Counted from the stretch's first letter, positions 25,160 to 34,282 are shown. The stretch is 64,000 nucleotides of DNA from PHAA01 sp022706565 (GCA_040769385.1 JAXGLD010000003.1:124001-188000); one strand, 5' to 3'. Numbers and translations are program-made. The notes: generated from the letters alone by a model not told the origin.

Positions 25160-26725
25160 ATGATAAAAAAGGACATGACTTCCAATGGCAGCGGACAGGA
25201 GGAAAGGCTGGGGATTCCCGCCGCGAGTCTGGTGAACCTGAATATTCAAAAAGAAGCCATGGGTCTTTTGCCGTACCAAATGATCCGCTCTGAGAAGATG
25301 CTGCCGGTTGGCCGAACTAGGAATTCCGTAACCGTAGCCATGGCTGATCCCTGGAACCAGCGCAAAATTAATGATGCACGTTTGATCACCGGGCTGGAGG
25401 TAATTCCGCTGACCGTATCAACGGCAGAGATTGAAACCGCTATCCGCAGTCTGCTGGCCTTTGGAACTGATCCCAGCATGGATACTATCTTGGCTGAGAT
25501 GGAGGGATTGGCCGATCTGGAAATCCGGGACAACAAAGAATCCCGGCGCATTCATGTCCGGGATGAAGCTCCGGTAGTAAGGATGGTGAATCTGCTTCTT
25601 AAACAAGCAGTTCTAGCTGGGAGCAGCGATGTCCACATCGAGCCCCAAACCGATTCGGTCCGGGTACGATTTAGAGTCGACGGAGAGTTGTATCCGGTAA
25701 TGAGCTTCTCCAAGGCGGTGCTGCCACCGCTGATATCACGTCTGAAGATAATGGCGGGGATGGATATCGCCGAAAAAAGGCTGCCTCAGGATGGTCGTTT
25801 CCAGATCGCAGCCGACTCGGAGCAGGTGGACTTCCGGCTGTCCACCCTTCCTACTGCACAGGGGGAGAAGGTCGCTATCCGGGTATTGGATCGGCGGAAT
25901 TTGATTACTGGCATTGACCATCTGGGTTTGAACAGTCAAAACATGGATAGCCTCCGGCGGCTGACCCGGCGCTCCCACGGCATGGTTTTGGTCACTGGTG
26001 CGACCGGGTCAGGCAAGACCACCACCCTATATGCTCTGCTTCAGGAAATGAATTCAGTCGCCCAGAACATCATCACCTTGGAGGATCCAGTGGAGTATTC
26101 TCTGGCGGGCATCAACCAGGTCCAGATCAATGCCAAGGCGGGTCTTGACTTTACCACCGGTTTGGGATCGATTCTGCGCCAGGACCCGGACATAATAATG
26201 GTCGGGGAAATTCGTGACCAGTCCACCGCTCGTTTGGCAGTAAGAGCGGCTCTGACCGGTCATCTGGTATTGTCCACCCTGCACACCAACAGTGCTGCTG
26301 ACACGGTAGCTCGATTGGTGGATATGGGGATCGAACCGTTCCTGGTGGCCAATTCATTAAACGGGGTGGTGGCCCAGAGGCTGGTGCGCCGCTTGTGTGT
26401 CAATTGCCGGCGGCCGTATGTTCTGGATGCAGACCGGGCAGCAATGCTGGGAATCACGGAAGAAACCGGAGCGACCTTTTTTGCCCCCAGCGGGTGCAAC
26501 CTGTGCCGTCAAATCGGATACCAAGGCCGGCTCACCCTGCAGGAGGTATTGGTGGCGGGACCCAACGTGCGGCGGGCGATTCATGGTGGGGCGGCAGCGG
26601 AGACCTGTTTGGCGGCCGCGCTAAGCGACGGTATGGTCCCGCTGCGGGAGGATGCCTTGAACAAGGCCAGGCAAGGTATGACTTCATTGGAAGAGGTAAT
26701 GACCTTGGTATTGGAGGAGGAATAG
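25160..26725 (+). CDS. pilB: Type IV pilus assembly ATPase PilB (GspE family)
   Basis: 521-residue hexameric ATPase that drives pilus extension from the cytoplasm. An N-terminal GspE/N1 domain (about 1-120) precedes the ATPase core with Walker A GATGSGKT near residue 280, an Asp box ITLEDPVEY near 308, Walker B IIMVGEIRD near 344, His-box TLHTN near 373, and a tetra-cysteine zinc motif (CVNC near 413, CNLC near 447). The ATG has GAGGATTGAG upstream. First gene of an eleven-gene pil cluster. Confidence 0.95.
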   Translation: MIKKDMTSNGSGQEERLGIPAASLVNLNIQKEAMGLLPYQMIRSEKMLPVGRTRNSVTVAMADPWNQRKINDARLITGLEVIPLTVSTAEIETAIRSLLAFGTDPSMDTILAEMEGLADLEIRDNKESRRIHVRDEAPVVRMVNLLLKQAVLAGSSDVHIEPQTDSVRVRFRVDGELYPVMSFSKAVLPPLISRLKIMAGMDIAEKRLPQDGRFQIAADSEQVDFRLSTLPTAQGEKVAIRVLDRRNLITGIDHLGLNSQNMDSLRRLTRRSHGMVLVTGATGSGKTTTLYALLQEMNSVAQNIITLEDPVEYSLAGINQVQINAKAGLDFTTGLGSILRQDPDIIMVGEIRDQSTARLAVRAALTGHLVLSTLHTNSAADTVARLVDMGIEPFLVANSLNGVVAQRLVRRLCVNCRRPYVLDADRAAMLGITEETGATFFAPSGCNLCRQIGYQGRLTLQEVLVAGPNVRRAIHGGAAAETCLAAALSDGMVPLREDALNKARQGMTSLEEVMTLVLEEE

Positions 26726-26728
26726 AGG

Positions 26729-27799
26729 GTGCCGGATCAGAGGGTAATGGAGTCTATAATACAGGGCGCCCATATAGGGGCCTCCGACATTCATGTAATG
26801 GTGGATTCCCCGCCTGCTTACCGCATCAACGGCCGCTTGGTCATCCGGCCGCAGGATGAACCGATCAGGGAGGCGGATATGATGGGTTTTATCCGCACCA
26901 TTATGCCAGGATTGGCAGCGGCCCGGGACTTGGTAAAGCATGGTCAGGCTGATTTATCCATATCATTGCCTGACGCCACCCGAGCCCGACTGAATGTATA
27001 TACCTGCGGTCAAAGCTGGGCGGCAGCCATAAGAATACTGCCCCAGGACGTACCAGCCCTGGAGGTTTTGGGACTGCCGGAAACAGTGAGTAAGATGACA
27101 GCCGGGAGTACGGCCGGACTGTTGCTGGTCAGCGGTACCAGTGGCAGCGGCAAATCAACAACCCTTGCTTCCCTAGTTAATCATATTAACCGCGATCGAC
27201 CCTGCCATATAATCACCCTGGAAGATCCGGTGGAGTATCTGCACCAAAATGCCCAGGCCATCATAAACCAACGTGAGGTCGGTGGCGATATCCAGACTTT
27301 CGCTCAAGGTCTGCGGGCCGCTCTGCGCCAGGATCCAGACATCATTATGGTAGGGGAGATGAGGGATTTGGAGGATATCTCCATCGTGTTGACCGCCGCT
27401 GAAACCGGTCACCTGGTATTGGCCTCGGTCCACTCCGGCAGCGCGGTGCAGACCCTGGAACGAATAATCGATGTGTTCCCGCCGCATCAACAGCAGCAGG
27501 TTCGCAATCAGGCCGCCCAGGCATTGATAGGGATCATTCACCAGAAGCTGTTTCCGAGCCGGGACGGCAATGGACGGGTTCTGGCCGCGGAGGTCCTGGT
27601 CATGACACCGGCAATCAGAAACATGGTGCGCAGCAATAAAATGCACTTGATCCAGTCGGCCTTGCAGACCGGGGCGGCCCAAGGAATGGTTAGCATGAAA
27701 ACGGCCGTACATAAGCTGCTGGAGCAGAACAAGATATCCGAACAAACTGCTTTCCTGGTGGCTGAGCCGCCCAGCGGCTATGGATATGGAGGATTATAA
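26729..27799 (+). CDS. pilT: Type IV pilus retraction ATPase PilT
   Basis: 356-residue secretion-superfamily ATPase powering pilus retraction. Walker A SGTSGSGKST near residue 134, ITLEDPVEYLH near 161, Walker B IIMVGEMRD near 205, and the PilT-typical C-terminal block AIRNMVRSNKMHLIQSALQ. The usual PilT 'AIRNLIREGK' is conserved in outline. It starts at GTG 26729 behind GGAGGAGGAA, three bases after pilB. It implies dynamic pili for twitching, adhesion or DNA uptake. Confidence 0.94.
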   Translation: MPDQRVMESIIQGAHIGASDIHVMVDSPPAYRINGRLVIRPQDEPIREADMMGFIRTIMPGLAAARDLVKHGQADLSISLPDATRARLNVYTCGQSWAAAIRILPQDVPALEVLGLPETVSKMTAGSTAGLLLVSGTSGSGKSTTLASLVNHINRDRPCHIITLEDPVEYLHQNAQAIINQREVGGDIQTFAQGLRAALRQDPDIIMVGEMRDLEDISIVLTAAETGHLVLASVHSGSAVQTLERIIDVFPPHQQQQVRNQAAQALIGIIHQKLFPSRDGNGRVLAAEVLVMTPAIRNMVRSNKMHLIQSALQTGAAQGMVSMKTAVHKLLEQNKISEQTAFLVAEPPSGYGYGGL

Positions 27800-27800
27800 G

Positions 27801-29009
27801 ATGAAATTCAAGTACCGGATCAGGGATGCTAGTGGGTTGGCTGTCAGCGGGTTTCTGGAAGGAGAACACAAAAAAGCCATAATTAACGGGCTTCTGCAGC
27901 AGGGATATGCGATTGTCGCTCTGCGGGAGGTGGATTCGAACCAGTCCGGACGAGAATTGCAGCGGCCGGTTCGGGTAGGCGACCGGGAATTGGCTGCATT
28001 CACGCGTCAGATGGCATTGATGCTGGCCGCCGGTCTGCCCCTGATGCATTGCCTGCAGCTCCTGCAGCAGCAGACCCGAGGAACGCAGTTGAAAGGGATC
28101 CTTGACCGGGTAGGGGCCGAAGTCCGCTCCGGTTCAGGATTGGGAGAGGCCCTCAGCCATTACCCCCAGGTATTTCCGCTGATGTATATCAATACGGTCA
28201 AGGCGGGGGAGGCTAGCGGAGCCCTTGACACGGTGTTCCAGCAACTGAGCAGTCATCTTCAAAAAAGGGAGGAGTTTAACCGCAAACTCAAGTCCGCCTC
28301 CGCCTATCCGATCTTCACTACCATACTAGCGGTGGTAATCTTGGTATTGATGATTATCTTCGTGATACCGAGATTCGTCTCCATATTCGCAGCCTCTGGT
28401 ATACAGCTGCCCTGGCCCACCAGGGTACTGCTGAACGCCGGCAGCGGAATTCGGAAGGCGGCGCCTTGGCTTCTCGGTGTGGCTGGCTCTTGGTTTCTTG
28501 TGCTGAAATATTCAACCCGAACCGAGGGCGGCCGCTTGTCCATAGACTCGCTGAAACTGAAACTGCCGGTTGTGGGCAGTCTGGAGAGAAAGAAAATGAC
28601 GGTTGCCATTACCAGCACCCTGGGGATGCTGCTCCAAGCCGGAGTGCCCATACTGCAGGCAATGCGAGTGGCGGCCGGGACCATGACCAATGGGAAGGGC
28701 CGGGAGGTCCTGCATGACGCGATGCGCAGTATCAGTTCCGGCGAGAGCCTGGCTGCTCCCCTGGCCCGGAGCGGAATATTCCCACCCATGCTCACCGATA
28801 TGATCGCAGTAGGTGAGGCTACCGGCAGCCTCGATACCGTGCTGGATCAATTAGCACTCTATTGTGAGATGGAATTAAGCGACAGCCTGGAGAGCCTGGC
28901 CCGGATGACCGAACCCCTGCTGATCCTGCTGGTGGCAGCCATTGTTGGCGGAATGGTGATCGCTTTGCTGTTGCCCATGATGAATATGGTCAGCATGGTA
29001 GGTGTGTGA
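27801..29009 (+). CDS. pilC: Type IV pilus inner-membrane platform protein PilC (GspF family)
   Basis: 402-residue polytopic platform protein that couples PilB/PilT to the pilin helix. It has two T2SSF domains (about 65-190 and 270-390) with the repeated FTRQMALMLAAGLPLMHCLQ and TLGMLLQAGVPILQAM motifs, and membrane helices near 165-190, 215-235 and 370-400. I chose ATG 27801 (GGAGG 8 bases upstream) over 27780. It overlaps nothing but follows pilT by one base. Confidence 0.95.
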   Translation: MKFKYRIRDASGLAVSGFLEGEHKKAIINGLLQQGYAIVALREVDSNQSGRELQRPVRVGDRELAAFTRQMALMLAAGLPLMHCLQLLQQQTRGTQLKGILDRVGAEVRSGSGLGEALSHYPQVFPLMYINTVKAGEASGALDTVFQQLSSHLQKREEFNRKLKSASAYPIFTTILAVVILVLMIIFVIPRFVSIFAASGIQLPWPTRVLLNAGSGIRKAAPWLLGVAGSWFLVLKYSTRTEGGRLSIDSLKLKLPVVGSLERKKMTVAITSTLGMLLQAGVPILQAMRVAAGTMTNGKGREVLHDAMRSISSGESLAAPLARSGIFPPMLTDMIAVGEATGSLDTVLDQLALYCEMELSDSLESLARMTEPLLILLVAAIVGGMVIALLLPMMNMVSMVGV

Positions 29010-29058
29010 TTGCATAGTTCGGGCTAAATGGATTTGCCAGCGGATCTGTGAGGAACAG

Positions 29059-29129
29059 GCCAAGAAATGCTTGGCAAGGATTAACGTTGAGGAGGTGATG
29101 CATATGCTTGCGTGTGATGGAGGCTAGTC
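29059..29129 (+). promoter_or_regulatory. Hairpin and mini-ORF leader ahead of the pilin gene
   Basis: A 6-bp hairpin (GCCAAG 29059-29064 / CTTGGC 29070-29075) is followed by AGGAGGTGAT, a full match to the 16S anti-Shine-Dalgarno, and a nine-codon ORF (ATG 29101 to TAG 29128) just before the pilin ribosome binding site. It may act as an RNA processing or translation-control leader. Function unproven. Confidence 0.4.
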
Positions 29130-29157
29130 GTAATTTTGGACGAGGAGGAGGCAAAAA

Positions 29158-29574
29158 GTGAGGGAAAGCGAATTGAAATGGGAAATAGGCAGGCAGGAGG
29201 GCTTCACCCTGGTGGAGTTGGTCATTGTAATGGCTGTTCTGGTAGTATTGGCAGCAATTGCAATACCAAGGTATAATGGGGTATTGAACGAGTCCAAGGT
29301 AAAGTCCGACGGGGTGACCGCGGCCGGCATAGTCAGTGCAGCCCGGATCCAGGAAACCAGTAGTGGAAATCCGGTTCAAGGAATGGAAGGCATAGATGAA
29401 GACTACTTCGAGCCGGGCAAAGAACCTACATCTGGAGGCGAATTTGCATTGTCGGGCGGGGGGAACGATCCCTACGAGGTAAAGTGGACCCCGACGGTAG
29501 GCAAATACAGTGGCATAGAGCAGACCCTGACCGAGGGAACGATGTTCGAACTGGCCGGACCCGCTGCTACGTAA
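29158..29574 (+). CDS. pilA: Type IV major pilin-like protein
   Basis: 138-residue prepilin. A 14-residue leader ends in RQEG and is followed by FTLVELVIVMAVLVVLAAIA, the class III/IVa signal with Glu at +5. The mature head is short (about 90 residues), acidic and glycine-rich, with no cysteine pair. It is the best candidate for the major pilin because of its position between pilC and pilD and its strong GGAGGAGG site. It starts at GTG 29158. Assembled on the PilC platform after PilD cleavage. Confidence 0.88.
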   Translation: MRESELKWEIGRQEGFTLVELVIVMAVLVVLAAIAIPRYNGVLNESKVKSDGVTAAGIVSAARIQETSSGNPVQGMEGIDEDYFEPGKEPTSGGEFALSGGGNDPYEVKWTPTVGKYSGIEQTLTEGTMFELAGPAAT

Positions 29575-29612
29575 ACAGTATTCCGATTATATTAAGACAT
29601 CAAGAGGTTGGC

Positions 29613-30353
29613 ATGTTAATTAAGATACTGGTATTTATCGCAGCTTTGCTGATAGGATCTTTTCTAAACGTGGTGATACATAGGTTGCCCAGAAGGGAAT
29701 CGCTGCTGTGGCCGGCGAGTCATTGCCCCCAGTGCGGGCATCGGCTCACCGCCCGGGACCTTATCCCCTTGGCCAGCTATTTGTGGCTGGGTGGCCGGTG
29801 CCGTCACTGCGGAGGTCCTATCCGCCTACGCTACCCGTTGATCGAACTCATGACTGCGGTTGGTTTTTTGCTAGTATACCTAAAATGGGGGGCCGGTTGG
29901 CAGACCGTGGCAGGTTGGGTATTTACCAGTTTTCTGATAACCGCCGCCTTTATTGATATCGAGAACGGCATCATCCCGGATAGGCTGACCTATCCGGGCA
30001 TGCTGGCCGGGTTGGCCTTGTCGATCTTTACTATCGGGATCAAATCCTCACTTATCGGCTGGTTGGTCTATGGTTCCTTTTTGCTGGTGACAGCCCTCAT
30101 ATCCCGTGGCGGAATGGGGGGCGGAGATGTGAAGATGGCGGCCGCCATCGGGGCTTTCCTCGGCTTTCCGGCATCCTTGCTGGCCCTATTTCTATCCTCC
30201 CTGCTGGGAGGCATATGGGCCGCAGCTTTGCTGATCGGTAAAAAAGCTACCCGCAAGACGGCTATCAAATTCGGACCTTTTCTTTCCCTGGGCGCCTGGC
30301 TGGTTTTGATCTGCGGGCAGCAGCTGATAAATCTTTACCTGTCTCTCTATTGA
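29613..30353 (+). CDS. pilD: Prepilin peptidase / N-methyltransferase PilD
   Basis: 246-residue polytopic aspartic protease that removes prepilin leaders and methylates the new N-terminus. The N-terminal domain has LIGSFLNVVIHRLPR and two zinc pairs, CPQC near residue 34 and CRHC near 59, needed for the methylase part. The catalytic aspartates lie in AFIDIENGIIPDRLTYPG and GGMGGGDVKM. I chose ATG 29613, with AAGAGGTTGG upstream; the open frame runs further up without a better site. It serves all five pilin-like proteins in this window. Confidence 0.94.
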   Translation: MLIKILVFIAALLIGSFLNVVIHRLPRRESLLWPASHCPQCGHRLTARDLIPLASYLWLGGRCRHCGGPIRLRYPLIELMTAVGFLLVYLKWGAGWQTVAGWVFTSFLITAAFIDIENGIIPDRLTYPGMLAGLALSIFTIGIKSSLIGWLVYGSFLLVTALISRGGMGGGDVKMAAAIGAFLGFPASLLALFLSSLLGGIWAAALLIGKKATRKTAIKFGPFLSLGAWLVLICGQQLINLYLSLY

Positions 30354-30499
30354 GTTTTTCTGGTGTCGCATGCGCCTGCCTCTCCCTTGCGAGCTTGAGT
30401 CTGCTCGCTTGCTTCTCAACCCATTTTGCTTTTGATGGGAACACTTCTCTCTTCCAGATTCCATTTTACTAAATACAATATCAATCGAAAGGTTTAGAA

Positions 30500-30916
30500 A
30501 TGTACATTCTGGCATTGTTTCGAAGGGAACATGGCCAGTCCCTGCTCGAGGTTCTGGCGGCCATGGTAATCATGGCATTGATAGCGGGAAGCACCCTGGC
30601 CGTATATGCACCAGTTGCAGCCTGGATCAGGTTATCCTGGCAGGAAACCTGCGCCGGCAATCGTGCATATGCGATTGTGGAGGAACTGAGGGCTCAGCCC
30701 GGCCTGCTGGATGAAGCCAACACGGGGTGCTCGGCCGAGGAGTTGGGCCTTGCCTTGGCCCTGGCAGGGAGCAGTGAGTTTAGTGATGTCGTTATGATAG
30801 ACCCGTTGGCTGAGAATCCCAATCTATATCAGGTGTCCGTAATTGTCCAATGGAGCCAGGGGACAGCCACCAGGAACGTGCGGCTGGACACTCTGATGCG
30901 CAAAGAAGGGGGTTAG
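30500..30916 (+). CDS. Minor pilin, PilV-like
   Basis: 138-residue pseudopilin with leader REHG cut before QSLLEVLAAMVIMALIAGST, so mature residue 1 is Gln rather than Phe while Glu5 is kept. The head holds two cysteines that could pair. PilV-family minor pilins prime assembly. The ATG has CGAAAGG upstream. The 146 bases before it (30354-30499) are C/T-rich with no gene. It ends in TAG at 30914, only four bases before the next gene's apparent start. Confidence 0.83.
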   Translation: MYILALFRREHGQSLLEVLAAMVIMALIAGSTLAVYAPVAAWIRLSWQETCAGNRAYAIVEELRAQPGLLDEANTGCSAEELGLALALAGSSEFSDVVMIDPLAENPNLYQVSVIVQWSQGTATRNVRLDTLMRKEGG

Positions 30917-30920
30917 GGGC

Positions 30921-31370
30921 ATTAATCAGCCTGAACAAGGAACGACGCTGGTCGAGATACTGGCGGCCTTAGCCATAGCATCCTTTTTGGTGATCGGTAT
31001 GGTGACGCTGTACGATTCTGCGTCTCAATTCTACCACCGGCTGGCATCGGCGGCGGATTGCCAGTATACGGCGCGCAGTGCGATGGACCAGATGAGGAGT
31101 GACATTTATAGCGCTTCCATAGCGGAGATATCCGAAGATGGTTTGGTATTGGTGTTGACCTCGACAGACCGGGAAATCTGGTTTTATGCCCAAAATGGCA
31201 GGTTATACCGCCACGTTAGCACCAGTCGGGGCACCACTGCCGTTCCCATTGCTGAGAATGTGGGCGGAGTGTATTTCAGCAGCGGAGAAGGTCTGGTTGG
31301 TATAACCCTGAGCATTGATACCGGAACCTGTTCGCGCACCCTGAGCACGGCTGCCAAGCCCCGCCGGTAA
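30921..31370 (+). CDS. Minor pilin, PilW-like, with apparent ATT start
   Basis: 149-residue pseudopilin whose signal QPEQG|TTLVEILAALAIASFL begins only about six codons after the preceding stop. Between the upstream in-frame TGA (30894) and this signal there is no ATG, GTG or TTG. ATT at 30921, eight bases after GGGGG, is the only sensible start; TTG 30987 would remove the leader and half the helix. The head has PilW/GspJ-like strands (IWFYAQNGRLYRHVS). A frameshift or sequencing error upstream is the alternative. Confidence 0.78.
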   Translation: MNQPEQGTTLVEILAALAIASFLVIGMVTLYDSASQFYHRLASAADCQYTARSAMDQMRSDIYSASIAEISEDGLVLVLTSTDREIWFYAQNGRLYRHVSTSRGTTAVPIAENVGGVYFSSGEGLVGITLSIDTGTCSRTLSTAAKPRR

Positions 31371-31461
31371 ACTTGAGCGGGAAGAGAGACTATCCTGCCG
31401 CTCCTTCCATCGTGGCATCGGACAGTACCAAATTGATTCAGGCCGGGAGAGGATAAGAAAA

Positions 31462-31989
31462 ATGATAATCAGGAAACGTTTAAGCTCGGAAAAGGGCAGC
31501 ATTATGGTGTTCATTCTGTTGGTATTCATGATTACCAGTATCCTGGCCATGTCGCTCCTTAACACCGGTATCATGGAATCCAAAAGCAGCCGTTTCGCGA
31601 ACAACCTTCTGCAGGCCCAGCAGGGTGTGGACGCTGCCGTGGAATGGGGATTGGAATCGATATTCATGGAATTAAATCAGCCAGAGAACTTGGAGATTTA
31701 CAAACTCCCTCTCCAGTTGGGGTGCGGCAATCACAGCTTGAGTATAGGGCCACAGGGATGCCAGGCCGCCATCGGGAATGTAACCAAAATCGCGGAGGCG
31801 GACACAGAGCCCAACCAATGTGTTTATGGTTTCACAGCATCCGCCGAATTCCAAGGTTCCCGCCGCGATGTGCAGGTAGAGGCAACTTACTGTTTCTCGG
31901 GCGGTTATGAGATTGTCGGGGAGGATGGGAATCCGGAATTTGTGCCCAGATCATACCTGGACCGGGGACAGATCAGTTCATGCCAGTAA
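31462..31989 (+). CDS. Minor pilin, PilX-like (PilX N-terminal domain)
   Basis: 175-residue protein with an N-terminal leader ending in EKG before SIMVFILLVFMITSILAMSL, then SRFANNLLQAQQGVDAAVEW, the PilX-type helix with 'A...A..GxxxA'. There is no Glu at +5, as usual for PilX/GspK-type minor pilins that sit at the pilus tip. The C-terminal head has four cysteines. The ATG follows GGGAGAGG. It completes a PilV/PilW/PilX-like tip set. Confidence 0.82.
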   Translation: MIIRKRLSSEKGSIMVFILLVFMITSILAMSLLNTGIMESKSSRFANNLLQAQQGVDAAVEWGLESIFMELNQPENLEIYKLPLQLGCGNHSLSIGPQGCQAAIGNVTKIAEADTEPNQCVYGFTASAEFQGSRRDVQVEATYCFSGGYEIVGEDGNPEFVPRSYLDRGQISSCQ

Positions 31990-32077
31990 TTAACTAGGGA
32001 CACGGGGTGTTCCTCGGAGCGAGGGGGAAACCCTGTTTAGATATGAGCTGTTTAGGCAGCCCAGGGAGGTGACATTA

Positions 32078-33082
32078 GTGTTTAAACGTCAACCCGATAT
32101 AGGGCTGGCTTTCGGCAACGGGAAGGCCCGGCTGGCCTGGGTCCAAAAAATACGGGGAGAGACCAGGCTGCTGGGATTCCAGAGTATAGAAATACCGGTG
32201 GGACTAATGGAAAATGGCATCATGATTGACCCGGCCAGAATCGGGACTGAATTGAAGCAATGTACGCATGAAATGAATCTAGCCGGCAGCCAGGTCGCGG
32301 TGGCCGTACCGGGCCCCCAGGTTTATATGCGCCGATTGACTATGCCGGGGCTCAGGTGGGAGGAATTAAGGCGGGCAGTTTATTTCCAGGCTTACGAATT
32401 CCTGCCCATACCTGTAGAAGAGGCAGTACTGGATATAGTACCCCTGCGCCGGTACCACGATGGCCAGGGGAAAAGGGTGGAGTTGTTCTTTGCCGCAGTG
32501 CGCCGACAGCAGGTTGATGATATGGTACAGGCTTGCACCAGCGCGGGGCTTAGACCAGTTGTTATGGACATGGAGCCGCTGGCCGTCAAACGAGCCTGGG
32601 GTGGAGATCCGGTCAAGACCATTATCATGTTACATATCGCAGCCACCAATCCTTATTTGACCATATTTACAAAGGGCATACCGATATACCATTGCTCGCT
32701 TAGCCTGGAAGAGTTGCCGGAGGCATCACCCGGTCTCCAGGGACATTCCTTGCCCCCAAATGGGAGAGCGATACCGGGAGCATATGACAGTCCCGATGCC
32801 GGGCCGATAGCCGGCTTGGTCCAACAAGTGAAGGATGCGGCAGCATATTGCAGCCGGCACAACCGTGACGGGTCAGTGCGACCGGAAGTGGCGGTGCTGG
32901 ATGGAAGCGGGGGTATACCGGGATTGGAGGAACGCCTGGCCCAAGGTTTGGATATTCCGGTCGAGCTGGCTGGCAGGCAGGCAACGGCCAGAATCAAGCT
33001 GCCGGACAGTATGACTGAGAAACAAAGAGACGAATTGGAACAGGAATTTGGTCTGGCTTTGGGACTGGCGATGAGGAGGTGA
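32078..33082 (+). CDS. pilM: Type IV pilus assembly protein PilM
   Basis: 334-residue actin-like ATPase of the PilM/FtsA fold, which binds the PilN tail on the cytoplasmic side. Seen: an N-terminal DIGLAFGNGKARLAWVQK strand (actin-fold phosphate 1), AVAVPGPQVYMRRLTMPGL, and REELRR-like LRWEELRRAVYFQAYEFLPI typical of PilM. The C-terminal half (from about residue 215) is diverged. I chose GTG 32078, seven bases after GGGAGGTGAC; the GTG at 32069 lies inside that site. Confidence 0.9.
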   Translation: MFKRQPDIGLAFGNGKARLAWVQKIRGETRLLGFQSIEIPVGLMENGIMIDPARIGTELKQCTHEMNLAGSQVAVAVPGPQVYMRRLTMPGLRWEELRRAVYFQAYEFLPIPVEEAVLDIVPLRRYHDGQGKRVELFFAAVRRQQVDDMVQACTSAGLRPVVMDMEPLAVKRAWGGDPVKTIIMLHIAATNPYLTIFTKGIPIYHCSLSLEELPEASPGLQGHSLPPNGRAIPGAYDSPDAGPIAGLVQQVKDAAAYCSRHNRDGSVRPEVAVLDGSGGIPGLEERLAQGLDIPVELAGRQATARIKLPDSMTEKQRDELEQEFGLALGLAMRR

Positions 33083-33086
33083 AACG

Positions 33087-33638
33087 TTGGCAGAACCGAC
33101 TGAACTGAGGATCAATTTTATCCGGCCCCGGCCAGAGAACAATCATTTGCTGATGATTTCGGGAGCTGCCCTGGTAATAGCTCTGCTACTGGGATGGTGC
33201 GTGTATTCACATTGCTGCTACAACTCCCGGTTGGCTGCCAAGAGCCTGGAAAATGCCCGCCTGAGTCAGGAACTGGAACAGGTTGGTTCTCAAAGCAGTG
33301 GATTGACCGAATTTCAAGGTATGTACAAGGATACCAAAACAATTCAGTCCGCCATCGATACGATAAATGGGGACAGACTTCAGCACACCCCATTGCTGGA
33401 GGATGTATACCGAATCGCGCCCAGTGGGATGAGCTTGACGAAGATTGAGGTTAATAAGGACATCATAAAATTGGCCGGGACCTGCTTTGATTACTTCACC
33501 TTGGGCAGTCTGCTCTCGGCGGTCGATTCCTATCCCTATTTCGGCAAGGTCCAAAAGATAACCTCCAATGTTGCCCAGCTGACCACCGGGCCAATTGAAT
33601 TTGTACTGGAGATTGAGTATAAGGGGGCCGACAAATGA
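33087..33638 (+). CDS. pilN: Type IV pilus assembly protein PilN
   Basis: 183-residue bitopic membrane protein. A short cytoplasmic tail with the PilM-binding RINFIRP motif (canonical INLLP) is followed by a membrane helix (about residues 23-45), a coiled coil (50-75) and a ferredoxin-like periplasm-side domain. It starts at TTG 33087 behind GAGGAGGTG. It forms the alignment complex with PilM and PilO. Its end overlaps pilO by four bases. Confidence 0.9.
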   Translation: MAEPTELRINFIRPRPENNHLLMISGAALVIALLLGWCVYSHCCYNSRLAAKSLENARLSQELEQVGSQSSGLTEFQGMYKDTKTIQSAIDTINGDRLQHTPLLEDVYRIAPSGMSLTKIEVNKDIIKLAGTCFDYFTLGSLLSAVDSYPYFGKVQKITSNVAQLTTGPIEFVLEIEYKGADK

Positions 33639-34282
33639 TTCTCTCCAAGCGCGAAAAGGTATTGCTGGGCACCCTATTGCTGGCCGGATGTGCCTACCTG
33701 CTGGACTATTTTTGGCTGCAGCCCCTGAATGCCCGGAGCAGTCAATTGCATGCTGAAAATTCCAGTCTGCAAGCCGAACTGAATCAGGGTACAGATATGA
33801 AAGCCAGATACGGCGAAGCCGATATTCAAGAAAAGATAATTGCCGATTACGCCGCAGTGAGAGCCCAGGTACCGGATCAACCGATGATTACCGATATTAT
33901 CGAGTTCGTCGGTTTGATTGCAGCGGAAACTGGGATTGAAGCCCACTCAGTCCAATATGATGCCCAAATTGAATCCAGAGCGGAGGATGGAACCGAAAAA
34001 CAGCGCCTGCACGAAATAAAATTCAAGATTCAGGCTCAAGGTACAAGGTCAGGCCTGTTGATATTTTTGGCACGTATTGAGAACGCGCCGCGTCTTTTTA
34101 ACGTGACCAAGACTATTCTTGAAACAGTGGAGAGCCACTCTTCACCAGTACCAAGTCTGGCTGGCGGCGAAAAAGGGGATACCCCGTCAATAGATGCGTC
34201 GTCCATACTGGAGGAATCAATCAACCCGGAATTGGATCGGTATAAGTTGGAAATGGAGATCAGCGCTTTCTACCGTGATTGA
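33635..34282 (+). CDS. pilO: Type IV pilus assembly protein PilO
   Basis: 215-residue bitopic protein with a membrane helix at about residues 8-28, a coiled coil (33-75) and a C-terminal ferredoxin-like domain (PMITDIIEFVGLIAAETGIE). It pairs with PilN. The ATG overlaps the pilN stop. No PilP or PilQ genes follow, in keeping with a single-membrane cell. Last gene of the pil cluster; 34283-34470 carries no gene and no convincing terminator or promoter. Confidence 0.88.
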   Translation: MILSKREKVLLGTLLLAGCAYLLDYFWLQPLNARSSQLHAENSSLQAELNQGTDMKARYGEADIQEKIIADYAAVRAQVPDQPMITDIIEFVGLIAAETGIEAHSVQYDAQIESRAEDGTEKQRLHEIKFKIQAQGTRSGLLIFLARIENAPRLFNVTKTILETVESHSSPVPSLAGGEKGDTPSIDASSILEESINPELDRYKLEMEISAFYRD

